From Burkholderia catarinensis (GTDB lineage: Bacteria > Pseudomonadota > Gammaproteobacteria > Burkholderiales > Burkholderiaceae): a DNA stretch of 64,000 nucleotides. A model generated the notes under the pieces. That model had not been told where the DNA came from and searched no databases. It saw nothing but the letters and a program-made list of their open reading frames with translations. The stretch spans positions 1-64,000 of the forward strand of contig NZ_MDEQ02000019.1 in NCBI RefSeq assembly GCF_001883705.2. The letters run 5' to 3'. A program made the position numbers and the translations under genes. Below, piece by piece: positions 34,326-43,173 of the stretch (the stretch's first letter is position 1; each line of letters begins with the position of its first letter).

Positions 34326-35258
34326 TCAGGCGGTCACCAGCTTGAGCGCTTCGCCGAGCGAAGCCGGATCGAACACCGACGCACCCGTCAGGTTGCCGTC
34401 GATGCGCTTCGTCAGGCCCGCGAGCACCTTGCCCGGACCGCATTCGATCACGTGCGTGATGCCCGTGCCGGCGATGTGCTGCACGCACTCGACCCAGCGC
34501 ACCGGGCCCGCGGCTTGGCGCACCAGCGCATCCTTGATCGCGGCCGGATCGCTGACCACGGCGACGTCGATGTTGTTGACGACCGGAATCTGCGGCGCCT
34601 TCACGTCGACGTTCGCGAGATAGTCGCGCAACTGGTCCGATGCCGGCTTGAGCAGCGACGAATGGAACGGCGCCGACACAGCCAGCGGCAGCGCGCGCTT
34701 CGCACCCTTCGCCTTCGCGATCTCGCATGCCTTTTCGACCGCGGCCTTGCTGCCGGCGATCACGACCTGCGCGGGCGCATTGAAATTCACGGCTTCGACG
34801 ACGCCCGCTTCCGCGGCTTCGGCGCATACCGCGCGCACCGTGTCGTCATCAAGGCCCAGGATCGCGGCCATGCCGCCCTGGCCGACCGGCACGGCCGTCT
34901 GCATCGCCTGCGCGCGGAAGCGCACGAGCGGCACCGCGTCCTTGAACGCGAGCGCGCCCGCCGCGACGAGCGCCGTGTATTCACCGAGGCTGTGTCCGGC
35001 AACGATCGACGGCGCCGGGCCGCCTGCCTGCTGCCACGCGCGGTAGCACGCGTAAGCGGCGGTCAGCATCACGGGCTGCGTGTTGGTAGTGAGATTCAGC
35101 TCTTCGGCCGGGCCTTCGGCGATCAGCTTGCCGAGATCCTGATTGAGTGCATCGGACGCTTCCTGCAGCGTCTCGCGCACGACGGCCAGATCGGCGAATG
35201 CATTGAGCATGCCGACCGCCTGCGAGCCCTGCCCCGGAAAAACGAATGCAAATTTCAT
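34326..35258 (-). CDS. fabD: Malonyl-CoA:ACP transacylase
   Basis: FabD loads malonate on ACP. The 310-residue protein starts MKFAFVFPGQGSQ and has the active-site GHSLGEYTAL serine motif, with the later His in VSAPFHSSLL. The ATG at 35258 is the family start; the longer open frame adds unrelated sequence. It is downstream of fabH and upstream of fabG. Confidence 0.97.
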   Translation of the reverse strand: MKFAFVFPGQGSQAVGMLNAFADLAVVRETLQEASDALNQDLGKLIAEGPAEELNLTTNTQPVMLTAAYACYRAWQQAGGPAPSIVAGHSLGEYTALVAAGALAFKDAVPLVRFRAQAMQTAVPVGQGGMAAILGLDDDTVRAVCAEAAEAGVVEAVNFNAPAQVVIAGSKAAVEKACEIAKAKGAKRALPLAVSAPFHSSLLKPASDQLRDYLANVDVKAPQIPVVNNIDVAVVSDPAAIKDALVRQAAGPVRWVECVQHIAGTGITHVIECGPGKVLAGLTKRIDGNLTGASVFDPASLGEALKLVTA

Positions 35259-35341
35259 ATCGTCCCCAATTGAATCGATTCGGACGGCGCGCACGAACGG
35301 CGCGCCGGTGGGATCCGCGCGCAGCAATCGTGCGCCGCGGA

Positions 35342-36331
35342 TCAGAAGCGGAAGACCGACGCGCCCCAGGTGAAGCCGCCGCCGACGCCTTCGATCAGCA
35401 CGTGCTGGCCACGCTGGATGCGGCCGTCGCGCACCGCGGTGTCGAGCGCCAGCGGGATCGACGCGGCCGACGTGTTGCCGTGCTGGTCGACCGTCACGAC
35501 CATGCGCTCCTGCGGCAGGCCGAGCTTGCGGCAGGTGCTGGTCATGATGCGGATGTTGGCCTGGTGCGGAATCAGCCAGTCGATCTGCTCGGGCGCGAGA
35601 TTCGCCTTCGCCAGTGCCTCGATCGCGACCTTTTCGAGCACGTTGACCGCGAGCTTGAACACGGCCTGCCCGTCCATGTACAGGAACGCGCTGCCTTCGA
35701 TCACGCCGCGATTGACGTTACCCGGCGTGCAGAGGATATGCGCATAGCTGCCGTCCGCATGCAGCGCGCTGCCGAGCACGCCCGGCTCGTCCGATGCGGA
35801 CAGGATCACCGCGCCCGCGCCGTCGCCGAACAGCACGCAGGTCGTGCGGTCCTTGAAGTCGAGAATGCGCGAGAACGTCTCCGCGCCGATCACGAGCGCC
35901 GTGCGGTGCTGGCCGCTGCGGATGAAGCTGTCGGCCGTTGCCATCGCGTACGCGAAGCCCGAACACACGGCCTGCACGTCGAATGCCGCGCCGCCGTTCT
36001 TGATGCCGAGCTTGTTCTGCAGCAGGCACGCGGTGCTCGGGAACACGAAATCGGGGGTCGAAGTCGCGACGATGATCAGGTCGATCGACTGCGGATCGAT
36101 GCCGGCCGCCTCGATCGCACGGCGCGACGCCTCGAGCGCGAGGTCGCTCGTCGTGACGTCCGGTGCGGCGAAATGGCGCGCATGGATGCCCGTGCGCGCA
36201 ACGATCCATTCATCGCTCGTCTCGATGCCTTCTTTCGCGAGACGATCGGTCAACTGCTGGTTCGTGACGCGGTCAGGCGGCAGGTAGCTGCCCGTGCCGA
36301 GCACGCGGGAATAGAGGGTCGATTGGGCCAT
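35342..36331 (-). CDS. fabH: 3-oxoacyl-ACP synthase III
   Basis: FabH starts fatty acid synthesis by condensing acetyl-CoA with malonyl-ACP. The 329-residue protein has the catalytic Cys (QAVCSGFAYAM), His (WLIPHQANIRIM) and Asn (HGNTSAASIPLAL). Its start codon directly abuts the plsX stop, so the two are tightly coupled. Confidence 0.97.
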   Translation of the reverse strand: MAQSTLYSRVLGTGSYLPPDRVTNQQLTDRLAKEGIETSDEWIVARTGIHARHFAAPDVTTSDLALEASRRAIEAAGIDPQSIDLIIVATSTPDFVFPSTACLLQNKLGIKNGGAAFDVQAVCSGFAYAMATADSFIRSGQHRTALVIGAETFSRILDFKDRTTCVLFGDGAGAVILSASDEPGVLGSALHADGSYAHILCTPGNVNRGVIEGSAFLYMDGQAVFKLAVNVLEKVAIEALAKANLAPEQIDWLIPHQANIRIMTSTCRKLGLPQERMVVTVDQHGNTSAASIPLALDTAVRDGRIQRGQHVLIEGVGGGFTWGASVFRF

Positions 36332-37435
36332 TTATGCTTTAGAGGATTGCGCAGCGGAAGGTTCGGCGTGATGACCTGCGGCCGGGCTTGCATGGCCCGC
36401 GCCGCCCGCATCGTGCTCGCCGCCGAGCGATACTGAATTATCCGCCATTGCGCGCGCGAGGCGCTCCAGCACGCCGTTTTTGACGGCATCATACCCGCGT
36501 TTGATCGCCCACTCAAACGCGTACGCATCGGCCGAACCGTGGCTCTTGATCACGAGGCTCTTCAGCCCCAGCAGCGCCGCGCCGTTGTACTGGCGGTGAT
36601 CGACGCGCTTCTTGAAACGCATCAGGACAGGCAGCGCGAGCAGCGCCATCAGCTTCGACATCAGCGAACGGCCGAACTCCTCGCGGATGATGTCGGACAG
36701 CATCTGCGCGAGCCCCTCGGACGTCTTCAGCGCGACATTGCCGACGAAGCCGTCGCACACGATCACGTCGACGGTGCCCTTGTAGATGTCGTTGCCTTCC
36801 ACGTTGCCGCGGAAATTCAGCGTGCTGGCGCGCAGCAGTTCACCTGCGCGCTTGATCGTCTCGTTGCCCTTGATGACCTCTTCGCCGATGTTCAGCAGGC
36901 CGATCGTCGGGCGCTCCTTGCCTTCGAGCGCGGCGACGAGCGCGTGCCCCATCTCCGCGAACTGCAGCAGGTGCTGCGGCTCGCAGTCGACGTTCGCACC
37001 GAGGTCCAGCATCATCGTGTAGCCGGTCGGGTTCGGCAGCGCGAACGCGATCGCGGGCCGCTCGATGCCGGGCAGCGTCTTGAGTACGTAACGGGAAACG
37101 GCCATCAGCGCGCCGGTATTGCCGGCGGAAATGCAGGCCTGCGCCGCGCCTTCCTTGACGTGGTTGAGCGCGACGCGCATCGAAGAATCCTTCTTCTTGC
37201 GCAGCGCCACTTCGACAGGATCATCCATCGCCACGACTTCGGTGGCGGGCACGATGGTCAGCGCGGGATCGTCGAGGGCTTTCAGCTTCTTCAACTGAGC
37301 GCGGATCGCGCCTTCGATGCCGACGAGCATCAGGTGCGCATCGGGATGCGCGCGGACGAACTTGACTGCCGCGGGAACGGTCACGGACGGGCCGTGGTCG
37401 CCTCCCATGCAATCGATTGTGAGCTTTACGGTCAT
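36332..37435 (-). CDS. plsX: Phosphate acyltransferase PlsX
   Basis: PlsX converts acyl-ACP to acyl-phosphate for phospholipid synthesis. The 367-residue protein begins KLTIDCMGGDHGPSV and has VVCDGFVGNVALKTSEG. The C-terminal 25 residues are Ala/His-rich and non-conserved. An intrinsic terminator separates it from rpmF upstream, so plsX-fabHDG-acpP may have its own promoter or depend on read-through. Confidence 0.96.
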   Translation of the reverse strand: MTVKLTIDCMGGDHGPSVTVPAAVKFVRAHPDAHLMLVGIEGAIRAQLKKLKALDDPALTIVPATEVVAMDDPVEVALRKKKDSSMRVALNHVKEGAAQACISAGNTGALMAVSRYVLKTLPGIERPAIAFALPNPTGYTMMLDLGANVDCEPQHLLQFAEMGHALVAALEGKERPTIGLLNIGEEVIKGNETIKRAGELLRASTLNFRGNVEGNDIYKGTVDVIVCDGFVGNVALKTSEGLAQMLSDIIREEFGRSLMSKLMALLALPVLMRFKKRVDHRQYNGAALLGLKSLVIKSHGSADAYAFEWAIKRGYDAVKNGVLERLARAMADNSVSLGGEHDAGGAGHASPAAGHHAEPSAAQSSKA

Positions 37436-37458
37436 GGAATGCGACGAATTTCAGGCAC

Positions 37459-37488
37459 AAAAAAGCGGCAGTTGAATGCCGCCTTTTT
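37459..37488 (-). terminator. Terminator between rpmF and plsX
   Basis: On the minus strand GCGGCA-TTCAAC-TGCCGC forms a 6-bp stem followed by six T. It lies about 75 bases past the rpmF stop and 24 bases before the plsX start. Confidence 0.8.
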
Positions 37489-37564
37489 GTTGCGCCAGGA
37501 AAGTGTCAAGCGAACCAGTTGTCACGCGAACGGCAAACGTAGCGCGCAACGCGTGACTTGACGC

Positions 37565-37744
37565 TTAGTCGTTCTTCGTCTTGACGACTTTCTTGCCGCG
37601 ATAGTAGCCGTTCGGGCTGACGTGGTGACGCAGATGCACTTCACCCGTGCTCGGCTCGACTGCCAGCGGCGATGCCGTCAGGAAATCGTGCGAACGGTGC
37701 ATGCCGCGCTTCGACGGCGACTTCTTGTTTTGCTGGACTGCCAT
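37565..37744 (-). CDS. rpmF: 50S ribosomal protein L32
   Basis: A 59-residue ribosomal protein. Translation gives MAVQQNKKSPSKRGMHRSHD at the start and a C-terminal GYYRGKKVVKTKND. It lacks the CxxC zinc pairs of some L32 versions, as in other proteobacteria. yceD lies about 98 bases upstream and a terminator follows, the conserved yceD-rpmF-plsX order. Confidence 0.97.
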   Translation of the reverse strand: MAVQQNKKSPSKRGMHRSHDFLTASPLAVEPSTGEVHLRHHVSPNGYYRGKKVVKTKND

Positions 37745-37842
37745 GACTAACTCCTAAATAATTTTCCGGATTCTAACACAGCCCGATCCGGCGCTCGACT
37801 ACCCTGGCCCAAAGCCCTTACGCCTTCCCGCGCCACAACTGC

Positions 37843-38481
37843 TTAATGTTTCTTGGTGCCGTCACCGCCCTTCTTCAGCGCTTCCAGCGCTGCGAACGGA
37901 TTCGGCTGTTTGCCTTCGTCCTCGGCTTCGCCGGACTCTTCGTCCGCCTCTTCCGCAGGACCGCTCGCACCCGACACGAGGCTTTCGTGAACTGCCGGGC
38001 AAACCTCGTGCTTGGGCACGAGCGGCAACGAAAGCAGCAACTCCTCTTCGATCAAGTCGACGAGATCGAACTGGCGTGAGCCCACGATCACATCGGCTTC
38101 ATCGTCGTCGAGCGGGAATTCTTCAGCTTCTTCTTCGGTCGCGACGACCCGGTACACCATGTCGACGCCGAACGCCTGGTCGTACGGGGTCACGCAGCGC
38201 TGGCACGTCAGCCATGCCTGGCCGTGCACCGCAAGGCGCAGATACGGCTGCTGCCCATCGGCGCCGTCGTCCTGCAACTCCTTCTGGGTGAACCCTTCCG
38301 CCTGCCACGTGAAGACCGTGTCGCGATCTGGCGCGTCCGCCGGCACTTCGTTTAACATGCGCGGCAGTTGCGAGAGGCGCAACGCACCGGCGGCCTGCCG
38401 CCCGCTGCGGGCGAACTCGAACAGGTCGACCGCGTGCGGATCCAGCGGCGCAGCAGCAGGTTTGCCAGAAGAAGTGTTCAT
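37843..38481 (-). CDS. yceD: YceD/DUF177 family protein
   Basis: A 212-residue protein of the YceD family, which is linked to large-subunit rRNA and ribosome assembly and almost always precedes rpmF. The conserved core CQRC-x-TPYD (LTCQRCVTPYDQAF) and the DLVDLIEEELLLSLPLVPKHE segment are present. The C-terminus carries an acidic stretch (GPAEEADEESGEAEDEG). It diverges from maf across about 230 bases that should hold both promoters. Confidence 0.93.
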   Translation of the reverse strand: MNTSSGKPAAAPLDPHAVDLFEFARSGRQAAGALRLSQLPRMLNEVPADAPDRDTVFTWQAEGFTQKELQDDGADGQQPYLRLAVHGQAWLTCQRCVTPYDQAFGVDMVYRVVATEEEAEEFPLDDDEADVIVGSRQFDLVDLIEEELLLSLPLVPKHEVCPAVHESLVSGASGPAEEADEESGEAEDEGKQPNPFAALEALKKGGDGTKKH

Positions 38482-38708
38482 GTGCGCTCCTGCCTACAGG
38501 CTGACTTGCGGATCCGGCTTGGCGCCGCTCGCGTACGGCTCATCTACCGATGACGTACTTTACTTCCGAAGACCCGACAGGCACCACTACGGAAGCCTGC
38601 CGACGAAAAGCGGGAAAGCATACCTGTTTTACCTTTTTCAGTCAATCACTTAAGCTTGCGTCCGCGCAACGTTGCGCAACCCCCGACGACTCACCGATCC
38701 AACCGACC

Positions 38709-39341
38709 ATGCCGGATACCGTTTGCCGCCCGCCGCGGCTGATTCTTGCCTCCAGTTCCCGTTACCGCCGCGCGCTCCTCGAGCGCCTCGGCGTGCCGTT
38801 CGACGTCGTGTCGCCCGACCTCGACGAAACCCCGCTCGACGGCGAAACGCCGGCCGCGACCGCGCTGCGCCTGGCCACTGCGAAAGCGCGCGCCGTCGCC
38901 GCGACGATCGACGCGCCGGACGGCGTGCTCGTGATCGGGTCGGACCAAGTCGCGACCTTCGACGGCCTTCAGATCGGCAAGCCCGGCACGCATGAGCGCG
39001 CGCTCGCGCAACTCGTGTCGATGCAGGGCCGCGAAGTCGAATTCCACAGCGCGCTCTGCCTGTACGACAGCCGCACGGGCGAAGCGCAGGCCGAGGACGT
39101 CGTCACGCGCGTGCGCTTCCGCTCGCTGCCCGAGGCCGATCTCGACGCATACCTGCGCACGGAAACGCCCTACGACGTCGCCGGCAGCGCGAAGTCCGAA
39201 GGGCTTGGCATCGCGCTGCTCGACGCGATCGACTCGGACGACCCGACCGCGCTCGTCGGCCTGCCGCTGATCGCACTCACGCGGATGCTGCGTGTCGCGG
39301 AATATCCGCTGTTTGCAACCGCCCGTGGAGCCCGCGCATGA
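38709..39341 (+). CDS. Maf family nucleotide pyrophosphatase, YceF type
   Basis: Maf proteins hydrolyse modified nucleotides to monophosphates; the YceF group prefers 7-methyl-GTP. The 210-residue protein has LILASSSRYRRALLERLG, SDQVATFDG and the ETPYDVAGSAKSEGLG segment. The ATG at 38709 gives the family start; the open frame continues upstream without similarity. Its stop overlaps the next start (ATGA). The divergent yceD-rpmF neighbour matches yceF-yceD-rpmF of enterobacteria. Confidence 0.94.
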   Translation: MPDTVCRPPRLILASSSRYRRALLERLGVPFDVVSPDLDETPLDGETPAATALRLATAKARAVAATIDAPDGVLVIGSDQVATFDGLQIGKPGTHERALAQLVSMQGREVEFHSALCLYDSRTGEAQAEDVVTRVRFRSLPEADLDAYLRTETPYDVAGSAKSEGLGIALLDAIDSDDPTALVGLPLIALTRMLRVAEYPLFATARGARA

Positions 39342-40060
39342 CGGCCGGCACGCTCTATCTCGTCCCGAACACGCTCGGCGAAGGCGACGAATCGATGCTC
39401 GCCGCCGTGCTGCCCGCGGCCGTGCAGGCGCGCGCCGGCACGCTCGGCTATTACATCGGCGAGAACGCGAAAACGACGCGCGTCTTTCTGAAGAAGATCG
39501 GCACGACGCGCCCGATCCAGGAAATCGAGATTCGCGAGCTGAACGTCAATACGCCGGCCGGCGAAATCGACCGGCTGCTCGCGCCCGTGCTGGCTGGCGC
39601 CGACGCCGGTCTCGTGTCGGAGGCCGGCTGCCCGGCCGTCGCCGACCCCGGCGCGCTGCTGGTACGCCGCGCGCACGAGCGCGGCGTGAAGGTCGTGCCG
39701 CTCGTCGGGCCGAGTTCGATCCTGCTCGCGCTGATGGCGTCGGGCCTCAACGGCCAGAGCTTCGCGTTCAACGGCTACCTGCCGGTCGATGCGGCCGCGC
39801 GCGCGAAACGCCTGCGCGAACTCGAGCAGCTGTCGCGCAAGGCGCGCCAAACGCAGATCTTCATCGAGACGCCGTACCGGAACCACGCGATGCTCGACAC
39901 GCTCGTCGCGACCTGCGCGCCGTCGACGCAAATCTGCGTCGCGGCCGACCTGACCCTCGCGACCGAGACGATCGCCAGCCGCACCGTGGCGGACTGGAAA
40001 AAAGCGCCGGCACCGAATCTGCACAAGCGCCCCGCGATCTTCCTGCTGCTGGCGAACTGA
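39338..40060 (+). CDS. SAM-dependent methyltransferase, RsmI-like (tetrapyrrole methylase family)
   Basis: A 240-residue protein of the tetrapyrrole methylase superfamily, close to RsmI, which 2'-O-methylates C1402 of 16S rRNA. It has the LVPNTLGE start, GLVSEAGCPAVADPG and VVPLVGPSSILLALMASG motifs, and IFIETPYRN. It is shorter than RsmI (about 280 residues) and may be a separate subgroup, so the exact target is uncertain. It is translationally coupled to maf. Confidence 0.85.
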   Translation: MTAGTLYLVPNTLGEGDESMLAAVLPAAVQARAGTLGYYIGENAKTTRVFLKKIGTTRPIQEIEIRELNVNTPAGEIDRLLAPVLAGADAGLVSEAGCPAVADPGALLVRRAHERGVKVVPLVGPSSILLALMASGLNGQSFAFNGYLPVDAAARAKRLRELEQLSRKARQTQIFIETPYRNHAMLDTLVATCAPSTQICVAADLTLATETIASRTVADWKKAPAPNLHKRPAIFLLLAN

Positions 40061-40100
40061 AGCCGCGGCCGACGGACCATCGCGGCCTGCCGGCCGCCCG

Positions 40101-41093
40101 TCAGCGCAGGCTGAACGACGCGCCGCCGGCCGTCAGCGCCTTCATCGCCGCACCGCCGACGGCCGCGCCGAACTTGCGCGCGACGCGGTTCGTCAGGCTT
40201 TCCTTCACCGTATAGTCGACGAGATCGGGGGCCTTCAGCACGTCGCGCGCGACCGTATCGGTCGTGCCGTAGCCGTCGGCGAGCCCGAGCTCGACACTCT
40301 TCTCGCCGGTCCAGAACAGGCCCGAGAACATGTCGGGCGTCTCATGGAGCCGATTGCCGCGCCCCTCCTTCACGGCCTTGATGAACTGCGCGTGCACCTG
40401 GTCGAGCAACGCCTGCGCATGCGCGTCCATCTTCGGCGTCGCCGGCGAGAACGGATCGTAGAAGCCCTTGTTTTCGCCCGACGTATGCAGGCGCCGCTCG
40501 ACGCCGAGCTTGCCCATCAGCCCCGTGAAACCGAAACCGTCCATCAGCACGCCGATCGACCCGACGATGCTCGCCTTGTCGACGAAGATCTTGTCGGCCG
40601 CGGCCGCAATGTAATAGCCGCCCGACGCGCACATGTCGGTGACGACGACGTACAGCGGCTTGTCCGGGTGCTTCGCGCGCAACCGCCGGATCTCGTCGTA
40701 GACCATGCCGGCCTGGACGGGGCTGCCGCCCGGGCTGTTGATCCGCAGCACGACGCCGGCCGTGCCGTCGTCGTCGAACGCGGCGTCGAGTGCCGTGTTG
40801 ATGTCGTCGGCGTTCGCGTTGACGCCGGCCGCGATCTCGCCGTCGATCGTCACGAGCGCCGTATGCCGCCCGCTCGACGAGAACTTCGAATCGCTCGAGA
40901 AGTCGATCAGCGCGAACGCGAACAGCACGAATACGCCGAGGAACGCGAAGCGGAAGAAGATCTTCCAGCGCCGCGCCGCGCGCTGTTCCTTGACGGCCGC
41001 GAGCGCGATCCGTTCGAGCGCCACGCGCTCCCAGCTCGGTTCACGGCTGTCGGGACGGGAGGAGGAATCCGGAGAATTCGGTTGGTCGGCCAT
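40101..41093 (-). CDS. sppA: S49 family signal peptide peptidase (SppA)
   Basis: SppA degrades leftover signal peptides in the membrane. The 330-residue product has one N-terminal membrane segment (about 45-65), LRINSPGGSP, and the catalytic serine region DMCASGGYYIAAAADKI, followed by the Lys-containing KASIVGSIGV segment. Length matches the short, single-domain form. It is followed on its 5' side by a Rieske gene 12 bases away in the same transcript. Confidence 0.93.
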   Translation of the reverse strand: MADQPNSPDSSSRPDSREPSWERVALERIALAAVKEQRAARRWKIFFRFAFLGVFVLFAFALIDFSSDSKFSSSGRHTALVTIDGEIAAGVNANADDINTALDAAFDDDGTAGVVLRINSPGGSPVQAGMVYDEIRRLRAKHPDKPLYVVVTDMCASGGYYIAAAADKIFVDKASIVGSIGVLMDGFGFTGLMGKLGVERRLHTSGENKGFYDPFSPATPKMDAHAQALLDQVHAQFIKAVKEGRGNRLHETPDMFSGLFWTGEKSVELGLADGYGTTDTVARDVLKAPDLVDYTVKESLTNRVARKFGAAVGGAAMKALTAGGASFSLR

Positions 41094-41105
41094 GCAGTGT
41101 TGTCG

Positions 41106-41507
41106 TCAGTCGGTCGAGGCGGAAACGGCGGGACGCAGGTCGGCGTCGGGCACCCAGAATACCGCACGCCCGTCGGGCGTGTCGCGCTCGTCGACCTCGA
41201 CGGGCCGCAGGCGGCCGCCGCGGCACGGGCCGCCGACGCACTTGCCGGTATCCGGCGCGTAGATCGCGCCGTGCGTCGCGCACATCAGGTAGAGGCCCGA
41301 CGACTCGAAGAACTGCCCTTCGGCCCAGTCGAGCTCCATCGGCACATGCGCGCAGCGGTTCAGGTAGCCGTATGCGCGACCGTCATAGCGCACGAAGAAC
41401 ACGACCGCCTGCTCGCCGCGCAACGTCGCGTCGACCCGCACGCCGGCGCCGCCGTCGGCCAGCACGCCCGATGCGCACACGCGCACGGCGTCCGGCGCCG
41501 TGCTCAT
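41106..41507 (-). CDS. Rieske 2Fe-2S domain protein
   Basis: A 133-residue soluble ferredoxin-like protein with the Rieske ligand pattern C-x-H (RCAHVPMEL) and C-x2-H (CATHGAIY) about 20 residues later. The start at 41507 overlaps the gph stop (ATGA). No oxygenase partner is adjacent, so its electron partner is unknown. It is co-transcribed with rluC, gph and sppA. Confidence 0.9.
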   Translation of the reverse strand: MSTAPDAVRVCASGVLADGGAGVRVDATLRGEQAVVFFVRYDGRAYGYLNRCAHVPMELDWAEGQFFESSGLYLMCATHGAIYAPDTGKCVGGPCRGGRLRPVEVDERDTPDGRAVFWVPDADLRPAVSASTD

Positions 41508-42163
41508 GCGTGCTCCCGCAGCCACGCGGCCAGCGCGACGACGTCCGGCGCGACGAAGCGCGGCGTGAGCGCAGCCAGCGCGTCGGCCGTGTGCGCGCCG
41601 TACGCGACGCCGACGCCGGCCGCTCCGGCGCTCGCGGCCATCTGCAGGTCGTGCGTCGTGTCGCCGATCATCACGGTGCGTGACAGGTCCTGCCCCAATT
41701 CCCGGGTCAGTTCCTGCAGCATCGCCGGATGCGGCTTCGAGAACGTCTCGTCCGCGCAGCGCGTCGCGTCGAACAGGCTCGTCAGCTTCGACTGGTCAAG
41801 CACGCGGTTCAGCCCGACGCGACCCTTGCCGGTCGCCACGGCAAGCAGATAGCCTGTATCGCGCAACTCGGCGAGCAGTTCGCGCACGCCGGCGAACAAC
41901 TCGATGCGCTGGTCGTCGAGCAGATAGTGATAACGGTAGCGCTCGGCCAGCCGCGGATAATCGGACGGATCGAGGGTCGGAGCCGTAATCTGCAGCGCAT
42001 CGCGCAAGCCAAGGCCGATCACGTAGCGCGACGCCTCGTCGGATGGCGTGGGCAGGCCGAGATCGCGGCATGCGGCCTGGATGCTGTGCGCAATGTGCGC
42101 AGTCGAATCCATCAGCGTGCCGTCCCAGTCGAAGACGATCAGGTCAAATTGCTGTCGAGCCAT
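41504..42163 (-). CDS. HAD family hydrolase, Gph-like phosphatase
   Basis: A 219-residue HAD hydrolase with the nucleophile motif FDWDGTLMDS near the N-terminus, ATGKGRVGLNRVL, and IGDTTHDLQMA near the C-terminus. It resembles phosphoglycolate phosphatases, but the pairing with rluC is typical of a general HAD-IA phosphatase. It starts 5 bases after rluC and overlaps the Rieske gene. Confidence 0.92.
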   Translation of the reverse strand: MARQQFDLIVFDWDGTLMDSTAHIAHSIQAACRDLGLPTPSDEASRYVIGLGLRDALQITAPTLDPSDYPRLAERYRYHYLLDDQRIELFAGVRELLAELRDTGYLLAVATGKGRVGLNRVLDQSKLTSLFDATRCADETFSKPHPAMLQELTRELGQDLSRTVMIGDTTHDLQMAASAGAAGVGVAYGAHTADALAALTPRFVAPDVVALAAWLREHA

Positions 42164-42168
42164 GCGGT

Positions 42169-43173
42169 TCAGGCGGTATCGCGCAATGCGCTGAGTTGGT
42201 CGAGAAAGCGCCGGCATTCGTCCGGCAGCGGCGCATCGAACTGCAGCGCCTCGCCGGTCAGCGGATGGGCGAGCCGCAGCCGGTACGCATGCAGGAACAT
42301 CCGTTTCAACGACGGCTGCGCGTTCGCGCGCGCCAGCGCCTTGTTCAGTGCGAAGTCGCCATACTTGGCGTCGCCTGCGATCGGCAGGCCGAGATGCGCG
42401 AGGTGCACGCGGATCTGATGGGTCCGACCCGTTTTGAGTTCCGCTTCGACGAGCGCGTAGTCGGGCCAGCGGTCGACGAGATTGAACACCGTATGCGACG
42501 ACAGTCCGTCGTCCTGCACGCGCACGCGGCGCTCCCCTTCCGGGGTCAAATACTTGAACAGCGGCGCCTTCACCACGCGGCGGCGGCCCCAATCGGGCTG
42601 CCACTCACCGTGGGCGCACGCGAAGTAGCGCTTGTCCATCCGGTTCTCGCGAATCTGCTCGTGCAGGCCCACCAGCGCCGTGCGCTTCTTCGCGAGCATC
42701 AGGATCCCGGACGTCTCGCGGTCGAGCCGGTGCACGAGTTCGAGGAATTTCGCGCGCGGACGGGCCTGGCGCATCTGCTCGATCACGCCGAACGCGACAC
42801 CGCTGCCGCCATGTACGGCGACTCCGGCCGGCTTGTTGATGACGAGCATCGCGTCGTCCTCGTACAGCACGTCGAAATTCGCGGGCGGCACGACGGGCGT
42901 ATCGGCGCGCGCGAGGTCCGCCGCCGCCACGCGCACGGGCGGCACGCGGACGATGTCGCCATGGACGAGGCGGTACTGCGCGTCGATCCGGCCCTTGTTC
43001 ACGCGCACTTCGCCGCTGCGGAGGATCCGGTAAATATGGCTTTTCGGCACGCCTTTACAGACGCGCAACAGGAAGTTGTCGATCCGCTGACCGGCCGAGT
43101 TTTCGTCGATCTCGATCATCGAGACCTGGCCGCTTGCGACCGAATTCTGGGATATTTTGCCTAACTCATTCAT
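42169..43173 (-). CDS. rluC: 23S rRNA pseudouridine synthase RluC
   Basis: RluC makes pseudouridine at 955, 2504 and 2580 of 23S rRNA in E. coli. The 334-residue product has an N-terminal S4 RNA-binding domain (RIDNFLLRVCKGVPKSHIYRI) and the RluA-type catalytic motif HRLDRETSGILML with its Asp. The ATG at 43173 is chosen; a TTG further upstream and an internal ATG are alternatives. rne is divergent beyond a 722-base gap, as in other proteobacteria. Confidence 0.95.
   Translation of the reverse strand: MNELGKISQNSVASGQVSMIEIDENSAGQRIDNFLLRVCKGVPKSHIYRILRSGEVRVNKGRIDAQYRLVHGDIVRVPPVRVAAADLARADTPVVPPANFDVLYEDDAMLVINKPAGVAVHGGSGVAFGVIEQMRQARPRAKFLELVHRLDRETSGILMLAKKRTALVGLHEQIRENRMDKRYFACAHGEWQPDWGRRRVVKAPLFKYLTPEGERRVRVQDDGLSSHTVFNLVDRWPDYALVEAELKTGRTHQIRVHLAHLGLPIAGDAKYGDFALNKALARANAQPSLKRMFLHAYRLRLAHPLTGEALQFDAPLPDECRRFLDQLSALRDTA

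Noticed and set aside
38550..38708. Longer start for the maf gene
   Set aside because: The extra 53 codons cover the divergent promoter region and have no similarity to the family N-terminus.
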